A stretch of 64,000 nucleotides of DNA from Gorsachius magnificus (taxonomy: Eukaryota > Chordata > Aves > Pelecaniformes > Ardeidae), in NCBI GenBank assembly GCA_034008185.1, contig CM067081.1:10539821-10603820 (forward strand), in the 5' to 3' direction. Positions 20,368 through 32,600 of this stretch are shown here, piece by piece; within the stretch, counting starts at the first letter, position 1; each line of letters starts with the position of its first letter. The translations under genes and the position numbers were made by a program. The notes below the pieces were generated by a model. It did no database searches, was not told the DNA's origin, and saw only the letters and a list, made by a program, of their open reading frames with translations.

Positions 20368-23346
20368 CTTCCATTACAGTCAGTGGTGGAAAAAAACAAA
20401 GCAAACTTGGGAATTCCTGGGATATAGAGCTGAATCACCAAATCCATTCCTTATGTTACAGGGAGAACCAAGACATAACCTCATCCTAAACCCTGGTCAT
20501 ATAATCTCATGCTAAAATTCCTCTTGGAAGGATTTGTACTTTGGAGAGAGATCATATATCACATATTTGCATACTTGTTTGCTGTTGTGCTAACAACAGT
20601 CTGGATTTACCTCACTAAAGTGCCTCAGTTAACAGCTAGGTCTTTGTTGACTCTCTCTTCCAGAGTTCAGATGGGATTAATCACCCTCTGGGAATTCTTA
20701 TCTCTATTTACTCTCTGAGTTTTTTAGGTACCAGAAAAATATCTTTGAACCACTTTATTTAGCAATAGAAGTTCTTCTTGTTTCTTGCTTACACACTGGT
20801 GTACTCAGAAACAACAAAATCTTGTCTTTATTAACTTTCAGTTATATTTTGCCAAGTTAAATCAAATTCTTCCAACTTCATTCCATATATAGGCTGATAA
20901 CTGAGCAGCATTTCCTGCACCTATTTCAGCTTGAGTTCTTCTTTCTCAGTTATGGGTGACTAGAAGAATATACAGTCTTATAGGCTGATGCTCACCAGGG
21001 CCTTGTATAGCAGTACTAATGTTTCCCACTCTCCCTGTATCTGCATCTTTATATAGCAATGCCTTGCTGGTTTTGGATTTATTATGAGATAATGTTATTT
21101 TTGGAATTATGGAATGTCCGCAGGAATCTCCTTCACGCGGCATATAAAATCGACATAAGTTCACTGCAAATTTGAAACTGCCTGTGTTTATGATTTTACA
21201 ACTCTCAAGTACTGGCCTGTTTTTTACTTGAATGTATAAAAGCCAAACTGTAAGTGAAACCTACGGAGGAGAGGGGACAAGAAATATTTTATATTCTTAA
21301 CTGACAGCTCTGTTAATTCAACCTGAAGCCTAACTGCTGAGTTATAACCTTTTAGATCTCATCACACATTTAGAAGCTTCTGTAGACAGCAAACCCCTCA
21401 CGTAGTCCCCATATTTCAGTAAGTTTATACAGGTGCTGTTGGTTAGTCCTGCATTTTTAACTTTGCCAAGCAGTTGTGGTGGTGATGATGGTGCACACAA
21501 ATACAGGCCTAACAGCCCAGCATTTAGTTAATATATGAGCTTTTGTGATCTCTGCACAAGAAGCACCATTTCCCAGTAGCCCCATCAGAGGTGATTCTGA
21601 AAGCACATGGGGACAAGCTCTGCTCAGTACATTGGTGTAAGTTTTAGGGAAGACCTGCCCTTTAAAGAGGACATGTTGTTTTGCTTATTGTTTAACATTA
21701 GACTTGTTCTAATACTTTAAAGCTTCAATCAAAGATCAAAAGACATCACTGTGGTAAAATACATTATTAAAAAAATAGTGAATAAGTTTCTGGATAAATA
21801 TTGAAAAGATTATTTTTAAAAGGATAATATTCTCTAAAAGCTGTAAAATATTCACTCTTCCAAGCATTATATGCTTCTTTTAGGATTTCTCTGTATCATA
21901 CATTTAAATAAAATATGTAAAGCTGACATTTTATGTCTTCTCTCTATAAAATAGGGCAAAGTCATAAACGAGTCTGAATGCAGATGATAACAATATACAA
22001 CTTTAGTTCAAGGAGCACATATTCATAAATCCAAGTGCCTTTTGAAGTTCAATCCCTTATACTTGTCACAGCTGCCTTCTGCCCTCTCAGGATAGGGGTC
22101 TCTCCTCAGTTCTGTGAAAATAAGAGTTGGTGGAAAACTGAGTTTTGATAGCTACCACTTTGGATTACAGAGCAAGGAGCTGGGGATTGTCTGTGCAAAG
22201 GTCATTGCCTTGTGCAAGGTAAGCTGAAGAGCACAGACAAATTCCCCTTTGTAGTGTCAAATCAGGCTGTCTCCAGATCAGAGACAGAAAAGAACTCATC
22301 AGATCCACTCGTTAATGAGCAGTGCCTTCAGTGGGCAATCTTTCGGTGTCATTATCCTGTTACAAGTTTCAATTTCATATGACAGTGCCAGACTACTTCA
22401 GATTTCTCAAGCATACTCTTCTGGCTGGTCTCACATTTTTGCTCCTTTATTTCCCACTGATGGAGAGGATCCTTGGTGAAAGGAAGGATACAGTGAACCA
22501 TACAGCCCACAGTCAGACTTGAAAATGGGGAACATGAGATGGGGGAGGCTGATGACACAGCTGTATCAACCACAGATATCCTCAGAGGAAGCCACACATG
22601 AATCCATTACATAGATATGACTCACTTCCAGACCACCCAATTAGCAAGTTGGCTGACTCAAATACCGCTCCAGCAGAAAAATAACCTCCATAACAGAGTA
22701 TGAATGGTCATCCATCTGTTAGTATCACTGTCCGTGGATGCCAGGATCCATTTTGACCATTAACATCCTGCAAGCAGGTTAGATGTGAACAAGGAATAGT
22801 TAGATATCCTCCCTGGGTTACTACTTTGCAGCTGAAGCGGTCCTGAACAGGGCCACCAAGGGATGAGATTAAGTAGTTCACTAAGGGATGAGATTAAGTA
22901 GTAGTTACATATCCCAAATGGTGATGGAGAAATATCCAGAATGTAAAGAAGAAATATTATGGTTCTAAATGACCAAGAAAAAGGGTTTTCTACCCCTTGA
23001 TTCTCTGTAACAGCAGAGGTAAGGGAGAATCTCCTTTAGTTCAAGTGCTCAGGACACCAGCAAAGGATTTCAGTTGTTATAAACCAAGGTAAATGAAAAA
23101 TAGCAATTTGTAGTTTATTCTAAGTATTTGCAAGGCAAGCAGAAAGGTTTTCAGTAAGATATCCAGCTGGTTAAACCTGAGGTGACTCCTGTGGCCTGCA
23201 TTCCCATCTGGTGTAAATCAAGCACTGTTGTCAGCAGAGGTGCATCAGTTTCTGCTAGCAGAGAGTCTGATACAAAGATAAGTAATGCAGTATTGATTTT
23301 CACTAGCTGATGACTTCCAACTACAGGTTTTCAGATCATAAGAAGT
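20368..23346. other. Non-coding stretch with a 25-bp tandem duplication
   Basis: A+T-rich, no gene recognised. Contains the tandem duplication at 22858-22902 (separate entry). Open frames of 66-81 codons (20509-20718 +, 22322-22522 +, 22352-22597 -) show nothing I recognise. Confidence 0.55.
22858..22902 (+). repeat. Tandem duplication, period 25 bp
   Basis: The 20-base word AAGGGATGAGATTAAGTAGT occurs at 22858-22877 and, without a mismatch, at 22883-22902. The exact identity suggests a recent slippage or duplication event, which may be polymorphic. Confidence 0.95.
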
Positions 23347-23805
23347 TAAGAGTGTCCAGAGAAGGGCAATGAAGCTGGTGAGGGGTCTGGAGCACAAGGC
23401 TGACGGGGAGCGGCTGAGGGAACTGGGGGTGTTCAGCCTGGAGAAGAGGAGGCTGAGGGGAGACCTGATCGCCCTCTACAGCTGCCTGACAGGAGGCTGT
23501 AGCAAGGTGGGGGTCAGCCTCTTCTCCCTGGTAACAAGTGATAGGACGAGGGGAAATGGACTCAAGTTGCTCCAGGGGAGGTTTATATTGGATATTAGGA
23601 AACATTTTTCCACAGAAAGGGTTGTCAAGCGCTGGGACGGGCTTCCCAGGGAGGTGGTTGAGTCCCCACCCCTGGAGGTATTTAAAAGACATGTAGATGT
23701 GGCACTTATGGACATGGTTTAGTGGTGGACTTGGCAGTGCTAGCTTAATGGTTGGACTCGATGATCTTAAAGGTCTTTTCCAATCTAAACTGTTCTATGA
23801 TTCTA
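23347..23805 (+). mobile_element. CR1 LINE fragment of a second subfamily, open reverse transcriptase tail
   Basis: 5'-truncated CR1. The frame 23369-23722 stays open for 117 codons with the CR1 ORF2 C-terminus: [51 protein letters not shown] and [17 protein letters not shown]. The 3' UTR (TGGTTGGACTCGATGATCTTAAAGG) and the TTCTATGATTCT end differ from the other copies in this window, so it is a different CR1 subfamily. The open frame suggests a fairly young copy, but without the endonuclease and catalytic RT part it is inactive. Start set where CR1 similarity begins (GTGTCCAGAGAAGGGCAATG). Confidence 0.93.
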
Positions 23806-25418
23806 ATTAATATTATGACCAGACTGCACATGGCAGTGATAACCTAGGAACTTCACTACCTTCTCCATTGCTGTTGTGTTTATTAGAGGTTGATTACGTT
23901 TGTTTGTGAGGTCTGTTTTCACGCAGGCCTTCAAGTTTTAAAAAGGATCTTACCTAAATGTGAAATTAAAGTAATGATATTATTTTCCTTAGACTGGGAA
24001 GCCAAGTTAATTAACAGTTATAAAGAATGTTGTCACATCCAGATAGAAAGCAGGAACAACTAGAATGTATCTTTGCTTTCCCCAGCATGGTCTATCCCCG
24101 TAAGTTGTAGTTATTCCAACATGCATATTATTAAAACCGCATGTATTATTTTTGTCCATTTTTATGTCTTCAGTTTAAGTTTTATAAATTTTCTAACAGG
24201 TCATTCTAAGTTTAAGGATCTAACGGGTGGTAAGTCTTTAAATCAAGTTGACTGTATCAGGGAACTGTATACAGGTAAGAAAGTATCAGTTACAGCAAAT
24301 ATAGGATACAGATGTTTATAGAGAAAAAGGAGAATGGGGCAGATCTTTAAAGAGAGTTTAGCTCATACTGTATTTTATGGCTCCTTTATAAAAGTTCAAA
24401 CACTTCAGCTAGACACTTGTTCTGTAAGGCCCTTGATTTTAACAAATATGTTTAACAACAGAATGACAAGTAAACAATTGTTCCAAAGCCATGAAACATT
24501 ATTCCCAGATTAGCATTTTGTTGATAACATTGGCTTAAGGAATAAGATAAAAAAGAAGCCATGTATGTATGTCTCAAGGGAATATGAGGAGAATATTAGT
24601 TTATGTAGAAAGCAAAACTAGATTTTATTATATCAATGAAAAAATCCATAGGTTTAAAAATGACCCATAAATTCCACCATCATAAGCAATGAGCTTTGAT
24701 TCTAACTACAATCTGGAGTGTTTCATGGGGGAAAAAAATATATCTTTTCCCCTTTAACATTGTTACTAAAAATAAGGAAGCTTACCTTGGCCAAGCTGAT
24801 TATAGCCCTACTACATTCATTATCAATAGTTACATTCCTGAGGAAAATATTATGGAATTAGGCAATGATCAGCTATTAACGAGTATGATTCAAGATACTA
24901 TACTTGACTCGACCAATAGTTTTCAGGAAATCCCAGAACTGCAGTGTCATCGGTGGCTGTGCATATGAATAGATGAAGGACAGACAGATGTTCTAATATT
25001 CCTGTACTTCTCTGAAACATTTGAATTAATAAGAAGAGCTTATTACAATCTCACCTGTAAGAGGTGTTCCAAAGGAATGTACACATGTTCCAAAGGAATG
25101 TGCTGAAACAGACTTTCCCAAAAAATACCTGTTTAATGAAGAGCAATGAGAAATTGCTCTTCTATAACTGCCTGCCTGTAATCCTGCAATGACCTGTTGT
25201 CTTTCCAGCCTTAGCCAGAATCCATATGCAGCTTTTAATTTTTACAGGGGAAACCCATGGTGGTGATTGAGCCTGTTCAACTCAGGGGTGGGGGTGAAGC
25301 AGAACCAGAGTGGAAGATGGTGTCCTTTTTGGCAAGAAAATACTGTGATATACCAATTAGAATTCATGAATAGGACTTCTTACCAACATCAGCTGGTTAG
25401 AAGAAACTGTTTTATCTT
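23806..25418. other. Non-coding stretch with a small duplication
   Basis: A+T-rich. A 90-codon open frame at 24696-24968 (+) has a varied amino-acid composition but no domain I recognise and no clear splice sites. The 16-base word TGTTCCAAAGGAATGT is repeated at 25065-25080 and 25086-25101. Confidence 0.5.
25065..25101 (+). repeat. Short direct duplication, period 21 bp
   Basis: TGTTCCAAAGGAATGT occurs twice without mismatch, separated by five bases (ACACA). Confidence 0.9.
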
Positions 25419-25975
25419 TTTCCTGGTTTTGGCTAGGACAGAGTTAATTCTCCTCCTAGTATCTGGCATAGCACTGTGTTTTGGATTCAGTATGAGAAGA
25501 ATGTTGATAACTCACTGATGGTTCAGTTTTTGCTGAGCAGGGCTTACACCAGTCAAGGGCTTCTCAGCTTCCCCTGCTCTGCCAGGGGCACAAGAAGCTG
25601 GGAGGGGGCACAGCCAGGACAGCTGACCCCAAATGGCCAAGGGGCTATTCCAGACCATACGGCGTCATGTTCAGAGGGAGTTAGTCAGGGGCAGAGGGGT
25701 GAGGACTGCAATCGCTGCTTGGGGATGGGCGGCCATCGGTCGGTGGGTGGTGAGCAATTTCATTGGGCATCACTTGTTTTGTATATAATTATTATTATTA
25801 CTAATAGTATTATTATGACTACTGCTACATCACTTTGTTTTATTTACACTATTAAACTTTTCTTATCTCAACCCATGGGTTTTCTCTTCCAATTCTCTCC
25901 CCCATCCCAGAGAGAGGGGGGAGTGAGCGAGCAGCTGTGTGGTGCTTCGTTGCTGGCTGGGATTAAACCACAACA
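25419..25975 (+). mobile_element. ERV solo LTR (copy B), different subfamily from copy A
   Basis: 557 bases in the same orientation as copy A. The first half (U3: GGACAGAGTTAATTCTCCTC through CAGGACAGCTGACCCCAAAT, GGCGTCATG) is nearly the same as copy A. From about 25673 to 25850 the sequence is unrelated (GAGGGAGTTAGTCAGGGGC, then an ATT-rich stretch at about 25786-25818). The U5 end is again shared (TTATCTCAACCCATGGGTTTTCT...TTAAACCACAACA). The TG start is mutated to TT. No primer site follows and no purine tract precedes, so it stands alone. The 185-codon open frame at 25476-26033 is a by-product of the LTR. Confidence 0.85.
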
Positions 25976-28553
25976 TTTTGCCAAACAAGGCCTTAGTATT
26001 TCATACCTTTATACCATCTACTTTGCAATATAGAAGTATAACCAGGAAGGAAGCCTTCCAGACTCAGCTATTTCCATCTGGCCCAGAGCATTGAAGCATG
26101 ACTCCTCAGGAGTGCTGGCCACAGCGAAAACACTACAGCGTGTTCTTGACACAGTATACTGGTTGCCTAAAGCTATCAAATTAGATTCATGGTCTCCATC
26201 CTTATCTTCAAGGCCCACAATATCCCAGAAGTGCCATTCAAACACCAGGTACTCCGTATTCTTAACATAATATATACATACATAAAATGCACACATGCTT
26301 ATAAATAAAATTCAAAACAAATCTCTGTTCACAGTCTTATTATGAGAGAAAGGTGGTGAATATAGTCAATTTATTTAATGCTGTCTTTATAGGCAGCCAG
26401 ATAGTCTGCTGAACACTGTAAAGCCTATGTAAAACAAATGACATCCACTATAAGACTGGCTTCACAAGCACTTGAAAAGAATATGGTCCCTTAAGGTTTC
26501 CTTACAAACATGATAATAGCAGGGTTTCTTTTCATATTCCTGTGCTCTCCTCTTGCAAACATTATTTTGCAATTCTTGAAAGAAAATAAACCCAAGATGA
26601 GAATTTGACTAACGTTGATGGTAGAATACAACCCTATTTTACTAAGATGCTTTAGAAATGTGAAACAAAAGAAAACTCTAGTACAATAATTAATATACCA
26701 ACTACTAATGGAAGCATGGAGCAATTAATGAGACAACAAAGAGCTTCCATCAAAAAGGACAATAATGACTACATCTGTTCTACAGGAAAGATGTTGTAAA
26801 CTAATCCAATGAAGCTTAAAGTTCCTGAATTTGTTTTATTTGTTTATTTGTTTTCCTACAGAGTGCCATTTATAGGAAGTCACACATTCAGTATTGCTTC
26901 ATAAAAATTTTCTGCAATGTAACAATTTATTTTTTTTCAAGCATGGCTTGCACTAGGTACACAGGGTAATAGTAAAGAAGAAGATTTTACATTATTTCTT
27001 TATCAAAGCTTTAATAGGTCTACTGCAGCTATCTTTTCTTAGAAAATGGGCTCTCTAAAACTCAACACCTAGGGTGTCCTGTCAAGAAAAAGATTAGAAA
27101 TGGAGATACAAATAAAAGTCCCAGAAATATAAGAGTATCCATGAATAATAATAATAATAATGTATATGACACCTGGGATGTTAGAATCTCCTCTCCCAGG
27201 TGGAATATTAACTAATAGGCTGTATTCCCTCTACAGTTAACAGAGGGAGTTACTACTCTTGCAGATTAGGAAAATTTGTCCTCTCTCTGGAGTTCACTGG
27301 AGGCATCTATTCTGTTGACACATGGACTATAGATGTTCTTTGGCAGCATCCCTGTCTGTAAGATTCAAGCACTTATGTTTCAGTGAGGCAATAACAACGT
27401 TAGGCAGCTAACTGATGATCATCATCCATCATCAGCTGGTAGAGAAATAGTAGTTTGCCCTGCCAGCAGCTCATTTTGACCACATGGTTAGATAAACTGC
27501 ATGGCCCCCAGAAAGAGCTTGGTTTACATAGGTGTTTATGCCTTAAGTGTATGTATGCCATTTTAAAAATCTGAACTAATAACTGATGGAAGTTATGGTT
27601 AGGGAAAAAAAAAAGCAGCAGCTACAATTTACTATGATAGCATCATACTTCAGGATGTTGGTCTAAATCCATCCTGCACTGACAGATAGTTCTTCCTGAG
27701 TTTCTCATCCACCATTATAATGTCACTGTCTGATGCAACAGGAGCTGGATCCAAGAGTAACTCTTACCATCAGTTCTCTATAGCTCAGTCTTATGTATTA
27801 GGATAAAAGATACAAGAAAACATAGAGGAAAGATCTAAACCAGTGGTTATCAAACTCTTTATATCAGTGGGCTGTGGTGAAATGTTAGCATTTCTCACAG
27901 ACAGCAATGCAACTTTAACATCAAACCTCTAACTGAAATCACTTTAAAGGATATCCACACTTAACTAACATGCTTAAAGTGATTTATCATGGACTTCAGG
28001 AGGAGAACTATGTCCTAAACTACTGTGATATCTCAAATGAGAAGCCAGTGACAGCAAATTCATATGACGTGCACACAACTAGATGATTATATATAAAACA
28101 TGAATTAGCACTACACTGATTGAAGACCGTCTCTAAAATTAAAGCAGCAACAGATTTTCTCCAATTGTACTTCTGTTATCCTGAACAGATTTCTGTTTCA
28201 GAGATAGGCAGCTCCGCTGGCTCCAGGAGCTCATGCTTAACTCCTCATACAGCCAAGTGCCACAAAGCCACAAGTACCATAACCAGGGAGATGAAACATG
28301 GGGTGGGCCAGGAGCACTTCACAGATGAGGAATGACTACCCATCCGCAGGGATCCTGGCATTCAAATCATAGGAAAGGGACGGTGTAAGCATGAATGATG
28401 GAGCAAGCCAACCATGTCAGCCCAAATAACTCCAGCTTGCTCCCTTCTCACAGCCAGGCAGCCCCTGTACCTACTGCCCTGCCAGAACATGTGGCACAGC
28501 TTTAGAGACCTAATCAGAGGTATCTGTGTTGCTCAAAAGCCTTAGCTTGGCCA
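25976..28553. other. Non-coding stretch with a possible LINE relic
   Basis: A+T-rich sequence. A possible LINE relic at 26060-26265 is listed separately. There is an (AAT)n run at about 27144-27161. Open frames (26491-26724 -, 28120-28335 +) are not recognised. Confidence 0.5.
26060..26265 (+). mobile_element. Possible ancient LINE relic (L2/CR1-like reverse transcriptase tail)
   Basis: Read with one frame change, the + strand at about 26156-26225 gives YWLP-KAIK followed by a VSILIFKAHNIP-like string. This recalls the HWLP...FK.L...FKALHGLAP pattern near the end of the reverse transcriptase of L2/L3-type LINEs. The flanking sequence is too decayed to confirm. The minus-strand open frame here (26018-26296, 92 codons) would then be a shadow. 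Confidence 0.3.
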
Positions 28554-28656
28554 CCCCCTTTTTTTTTTTTTTTTCTTTCTTTCTTTCTTTCTTTTCTTTC
28601 TTTTCTTTCTTTTCTTTCTTTTCTTTCTTTTCTTTCCTTTCTTTCTTTCTTTTCTT
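28554..28656 (+). repeat. Pyrimidine tract C5-T16-(CTTT/CTTTT)n
   Basis: 103 bases without a purine: five C, about sixteen T, then alternating CTTT and CTTTT units to 28656. The Phe/Ser-rich open frame at 28526-28774 comes from this repeat. Confidence 0.97.
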
Positions 28657-29257
28657 AATGCAGAAAAATCTACTGAATATGCAGACATATTGCCTTGTAA
28701 CTTGGCAGTGTATCAGCAGTCACAGTATAAATGACAATTTGCCCCAACATGTGATGGTTCAGCCATTTTTGTAGTCTGAGGGTCTCTATTAGCACCAGGA
28801 TGTGACAATGATTAGGAGATCAAAGCCCAACACTGTAGAAGAAAGTCTCCCTCTTGTACCGCCAAAGGTAATAGGTATGGAATTACTATGCATATTTTTT
28901 GTCATCCTGATGCTTTCCCCCTGTAAATAATTATATCTCCTGTTCACTTATTCATATCTTTTAAAAATTCATTGTTTTATTTATTTATCTTTGAATTTAT
29001 TTGCATGCACTGTACCCTCTCATCAGCTCAAATGTTAATAAAGATTCTGTTTACCATTTGCAATAATAATCATATTTTCATTCTTCCATCTTTATTGTAG
29101 AGCCTGCTTTGTCTACTAGATTATACATATAATTCTCCTCTAGGTTCACTTGTAAGAAAATATTGTATGATGAAGATAATATTTATGAAAATGTAATTTA
29201 CACTCTGTGTTAGAGAAAGCCAGCCACACCAAGTAATGTGCATTTTAGGTGACTTAC

Positions 29258-29613
29258 TAGATACCAGGAATGCTATTCACAACAGAGAACTCTCCACTGA
29301 TGAGGTGTGAAATATTGTTTTGTGTCATTTGCGGAATACCGATGCCTGGGACTAGGATCTCATTTTTGCTGTATCTAACATCATTTAAATTACAGTGAAC
29401 AAAGAAAGGAAGTAATGGTTGGTGTGGAGGAACGGGACCAGGTGATGACTGATGTATTATGATAATGTCAGAGAGTTGGCTTGACTGTGGAAAAATAGTA
29501 GGCATTAATATACTTGCAGTGAGATTGGCAGCACATTTTCTGTGTTGAACGGCAATGCTCCCTTCAATCCAAGGAGTCTCCATCTCCATTTCAGTGAGGC
29601 CTGCCAGTGTATT
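29258..29613 (-). CDS. Candidate internal exon (hypothetical)
   Basis: A minus-strand frame is open from about 29616 and includes ATG at 29589. It runs 110 codons to a TAG whose last base is the first base of GTAAGT (29257-29252), a perfect donor core in the context CTA|GTAAGT. If spliced there, the stop disappears. Possible acceptors are the AG at 29615-29614 or the AG at 29602-29601, but neither has a pyrimidine tract, which is a weakness. The predicted peptide has a varied composition (Pro-rich around residues 50-60) and no domain I recognise. It may be chance. Confidence 0.2.
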
Positions 29614-32600
29614 CTGACTTCAATGTTTGTGTTGTGAACTGGTTGTGAGCTGAAAATTCCTCTTATTTTCATAATAATAGTATATTTCTATGAAATAACA
29701 TAGAGGATTGGAAGGTGCTTCCCTGTCTGACCTTGAACTGGTAATAAGTGCTGGGAAGCTTGATACCAGGTTTTATCATTCTTTGGCCTGTGGGAATGTG
29801 TCTACTTTACCATACCTTTTGTAGAAAACCTAGACAGGCTTTAGCTATTCAGGCTACATGTATGGTGGGTTTCATGGTTGGAAATTTCAGTTTATATTTA
29901 AAATACAAAGGCATGAAGATTTCACATAGATAATTTCTTGCTAAAGCTGGAATTTTAAAAACAATTCCCCCAAATAGGAAATAAATATTTATTCTTTACC
30001 TCCTAGAGTATTTTCTAGGTAGGGACAATGGTGAAGATGTTTATTTTCCAGATATAAAAGTAACCCTATTTCTAAAAGAATGGTTGCAAAATGAGACAAA
30101 GGAAACTAAAGAATGAAAAAAAGAAACAGGAAGCTAACAGATCATTGCCAGAGTCAAAGGAGATGCTAAAGGTGTGCATGAAGAAGTCTAAATATATGAC
30201 CTATGTATTACCTTGGAACTTATAACGTGCCTACATCCACCCACATGCACAGGAATACACAATACCTGCATGCTTGCCATTGGTTAAAATTCCCAAGCTT
30301 GCTTTGAGAAATGCAGCCACTAATACTGGCTACAACAAACAAGATGTGATCATTGGTCTTGATGGAAATGACAGCAGTTCCCACATCTGTGATAGGTTTC
30401 ACGTACATTTAGGGGGCCTCTATTTCCTCCCGTTCCTATCATAACACATATCCTTCACATCTCTCTCCAAATAGGATCCCATCTCCCTCTCCTCACCTAT
30501 CTCCACCCTCTCAGTACCCTAGTCATCTTGCACCACTCTCCTGTTGTGTATCCCTCCACTGGGATGCCAATATGCTTTCCTCAACTCTAAAACTGGTGGA
30601 AGCGTAAGTAGCAAGAAAAGTGAGCTAACAGGAAGGCATGGGATGGTATAAAGCAAAGCACATTTGATACGACTTCTGAGCACTCAAGTAACACCAGCTC
30701 TGACTCCCTTCCACCCACTCACTTGTCAGCAGGATGAGGTTAGTCAGCCTGCAAGAGCTTGTGTTAATGATTCCTAATTCCCATCACTTGCAGCTCACTT
30801 AGGAATTTGCACAACTTGCAGTATATAAAGCACCATATGCCCTTGGGCAGAATAGGAGGATGGTTAATTTCACAAATCAGAGGGAAGTTTTGGAACTCAC
30901 TCAAATACCTACCTTTCCTGAATTTGAGACATTTTGAAAACCTCATGGATAATTTAAAAAAAAAAAAAAAAAAGGCATTTAGAACAGAGAAATTTGTTCT
31001 GAAGGGATAGCAGTCAGGCATGGCTGGGGGAGTACAAGAGTTCTGAGGTGTTACCATGTAAAATTAACAGAAGAAAGTAAGTGAAGAACGCATTTACTGT
31101 AATTTATGACCAATACCTAGCCCCAGAGGTCTTGATTCAGTCTAAATTCCACCTAAGCCCTGGTACCTCTTGTTGGCTCTAGTCTTTCGGAGGCAGCAAG
31201 CCAATAGGAAATGCTGGGCTCAGAGAATTAAGTGGAGTTTAGGCTGGGGAAAAATTGGCTGAAGTATGGTTTTCATAGATTTGTTTTTCCTTGATATTAA
31301 GATAACTTTAAAAATATATCTGCTTGGGCATTTAGAATAATATTTCTCAAGTTTTCTCTATGTCCAACTCAAAAATATTTTCAACCTTTTCATTTATTAT
31401 AAAAGTCAGGCAATATCAGTGATAATAATGACAAAGCCATAAAATGCATTTGCATGTGTTTTGAAAAGATACCTGCAAGTAACAGGAAAGAAGGGCCTAG
31501 ATTGTTTTTGATTTTGCTTCTAAAAACATTTCAATGTGTAATAGAAGTTCCCAGGTGATTTTTATGAATTTACAACCAGGCTGCTGAAAAACCCTGGTCA
31601 ACAATAAATAATTAAAAGGCATTTACAGTGTGCATGAGTACAAGATGTCTTGTCTCTGAGAGTCTATTGAATGCTCAGTTTCAGCTTGTCCAGTATATTG
31701 TAGTGTTGAACATTTAAAAATAGTCCCCCCTCCAGTACCACCCTGATTCCACTACCACTCTAATTTAATGGAAAGTACAGCTGTGAAGAACTTGCAGGTG
31801 ACATTTTGACAGCAAATCTAGTGAAGTCAAACATCAAAAAACTTTGGGAATTCATTCTGGTGTCACTAAATTGTTCAGGATATGGGGGGAAAAAGAGTGT
31901 AATCCATCCAACTCTGTTTCTATCAAATCAGTATTCATTTAGTGATTCCATATAAGCTAGTAACAACTAGAAATATCTCAAAATGCTCAGACTCCAAGTA
32001 ATCTTTTAATTTTTAAACTATTTAAAATTTGGGTTTGATCCAAAATACTTTTTTTTTTTCAAGGAACAACAACAAAAAAAATCATTATTCACCCAGCTCT
32101 ATTTTCAGGAAGAAGAGATAACAGGGCCATATCATTAAAAAAAATCAAAGACTACCAAAAAAGTACTCTTTTAAAATGGTAAAATATTATTAAACTAGCA
32201 ATATAGCTAAAATGTAATGTTCCAGATGAAATTAGCGTCTGATTTTGAAGCAGTTTGAGCACTGAGCAATGCCTAATGACTAAAATTCCAAAATCACTTT
32301 AAAAGCTTTCAGACTGTGCTCTCAGTTACAAAAGGATGTTTGAGAGGAGAATGATGCAGGGGGGAGAACAATAAAAGGTCGCATTTCTCTGAAGCTTCAG
32401 ACAGTGTATTTAACAATAGCTGAGCCTCCAAGGACATTCATCTTTCATTTCAGGATATCACAACCATAGAGGAAAAACGAAAATGTAGGAAATGGCTTAC
32501 CCAGAACTGGGATTATTTCAGAAGCCAAAAGGGATAATTTCATGTTAGTAATTGTCTATCTATTTTAGTTACCTGTGTTTAAACAGTTGGACAAGGATTT

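Noticed and set aside
18309..25975. LTR copies A and B as the two ends of one 7.7-kb provirus
   Set aside because: The spacing and orientation fit a provirus, but the LTRs differ completely in their middle part, no polypurine tract precedes copy B, no gag, pol or env remnant lies between, and the interval contains an unrelated LTR and a CR1 fragment.
25476..26033. 185-codon frame, the longest in the window
   Set aside because: Lies almost entirely inside LTR copy B; LTRs are non-coding and the frame matches no retroviral protein.
28526..28774. 82-codon frame with a Phe/Ser-rich segment
   Set aside because: Produced by the CTTT-type pyrimidine repeat.
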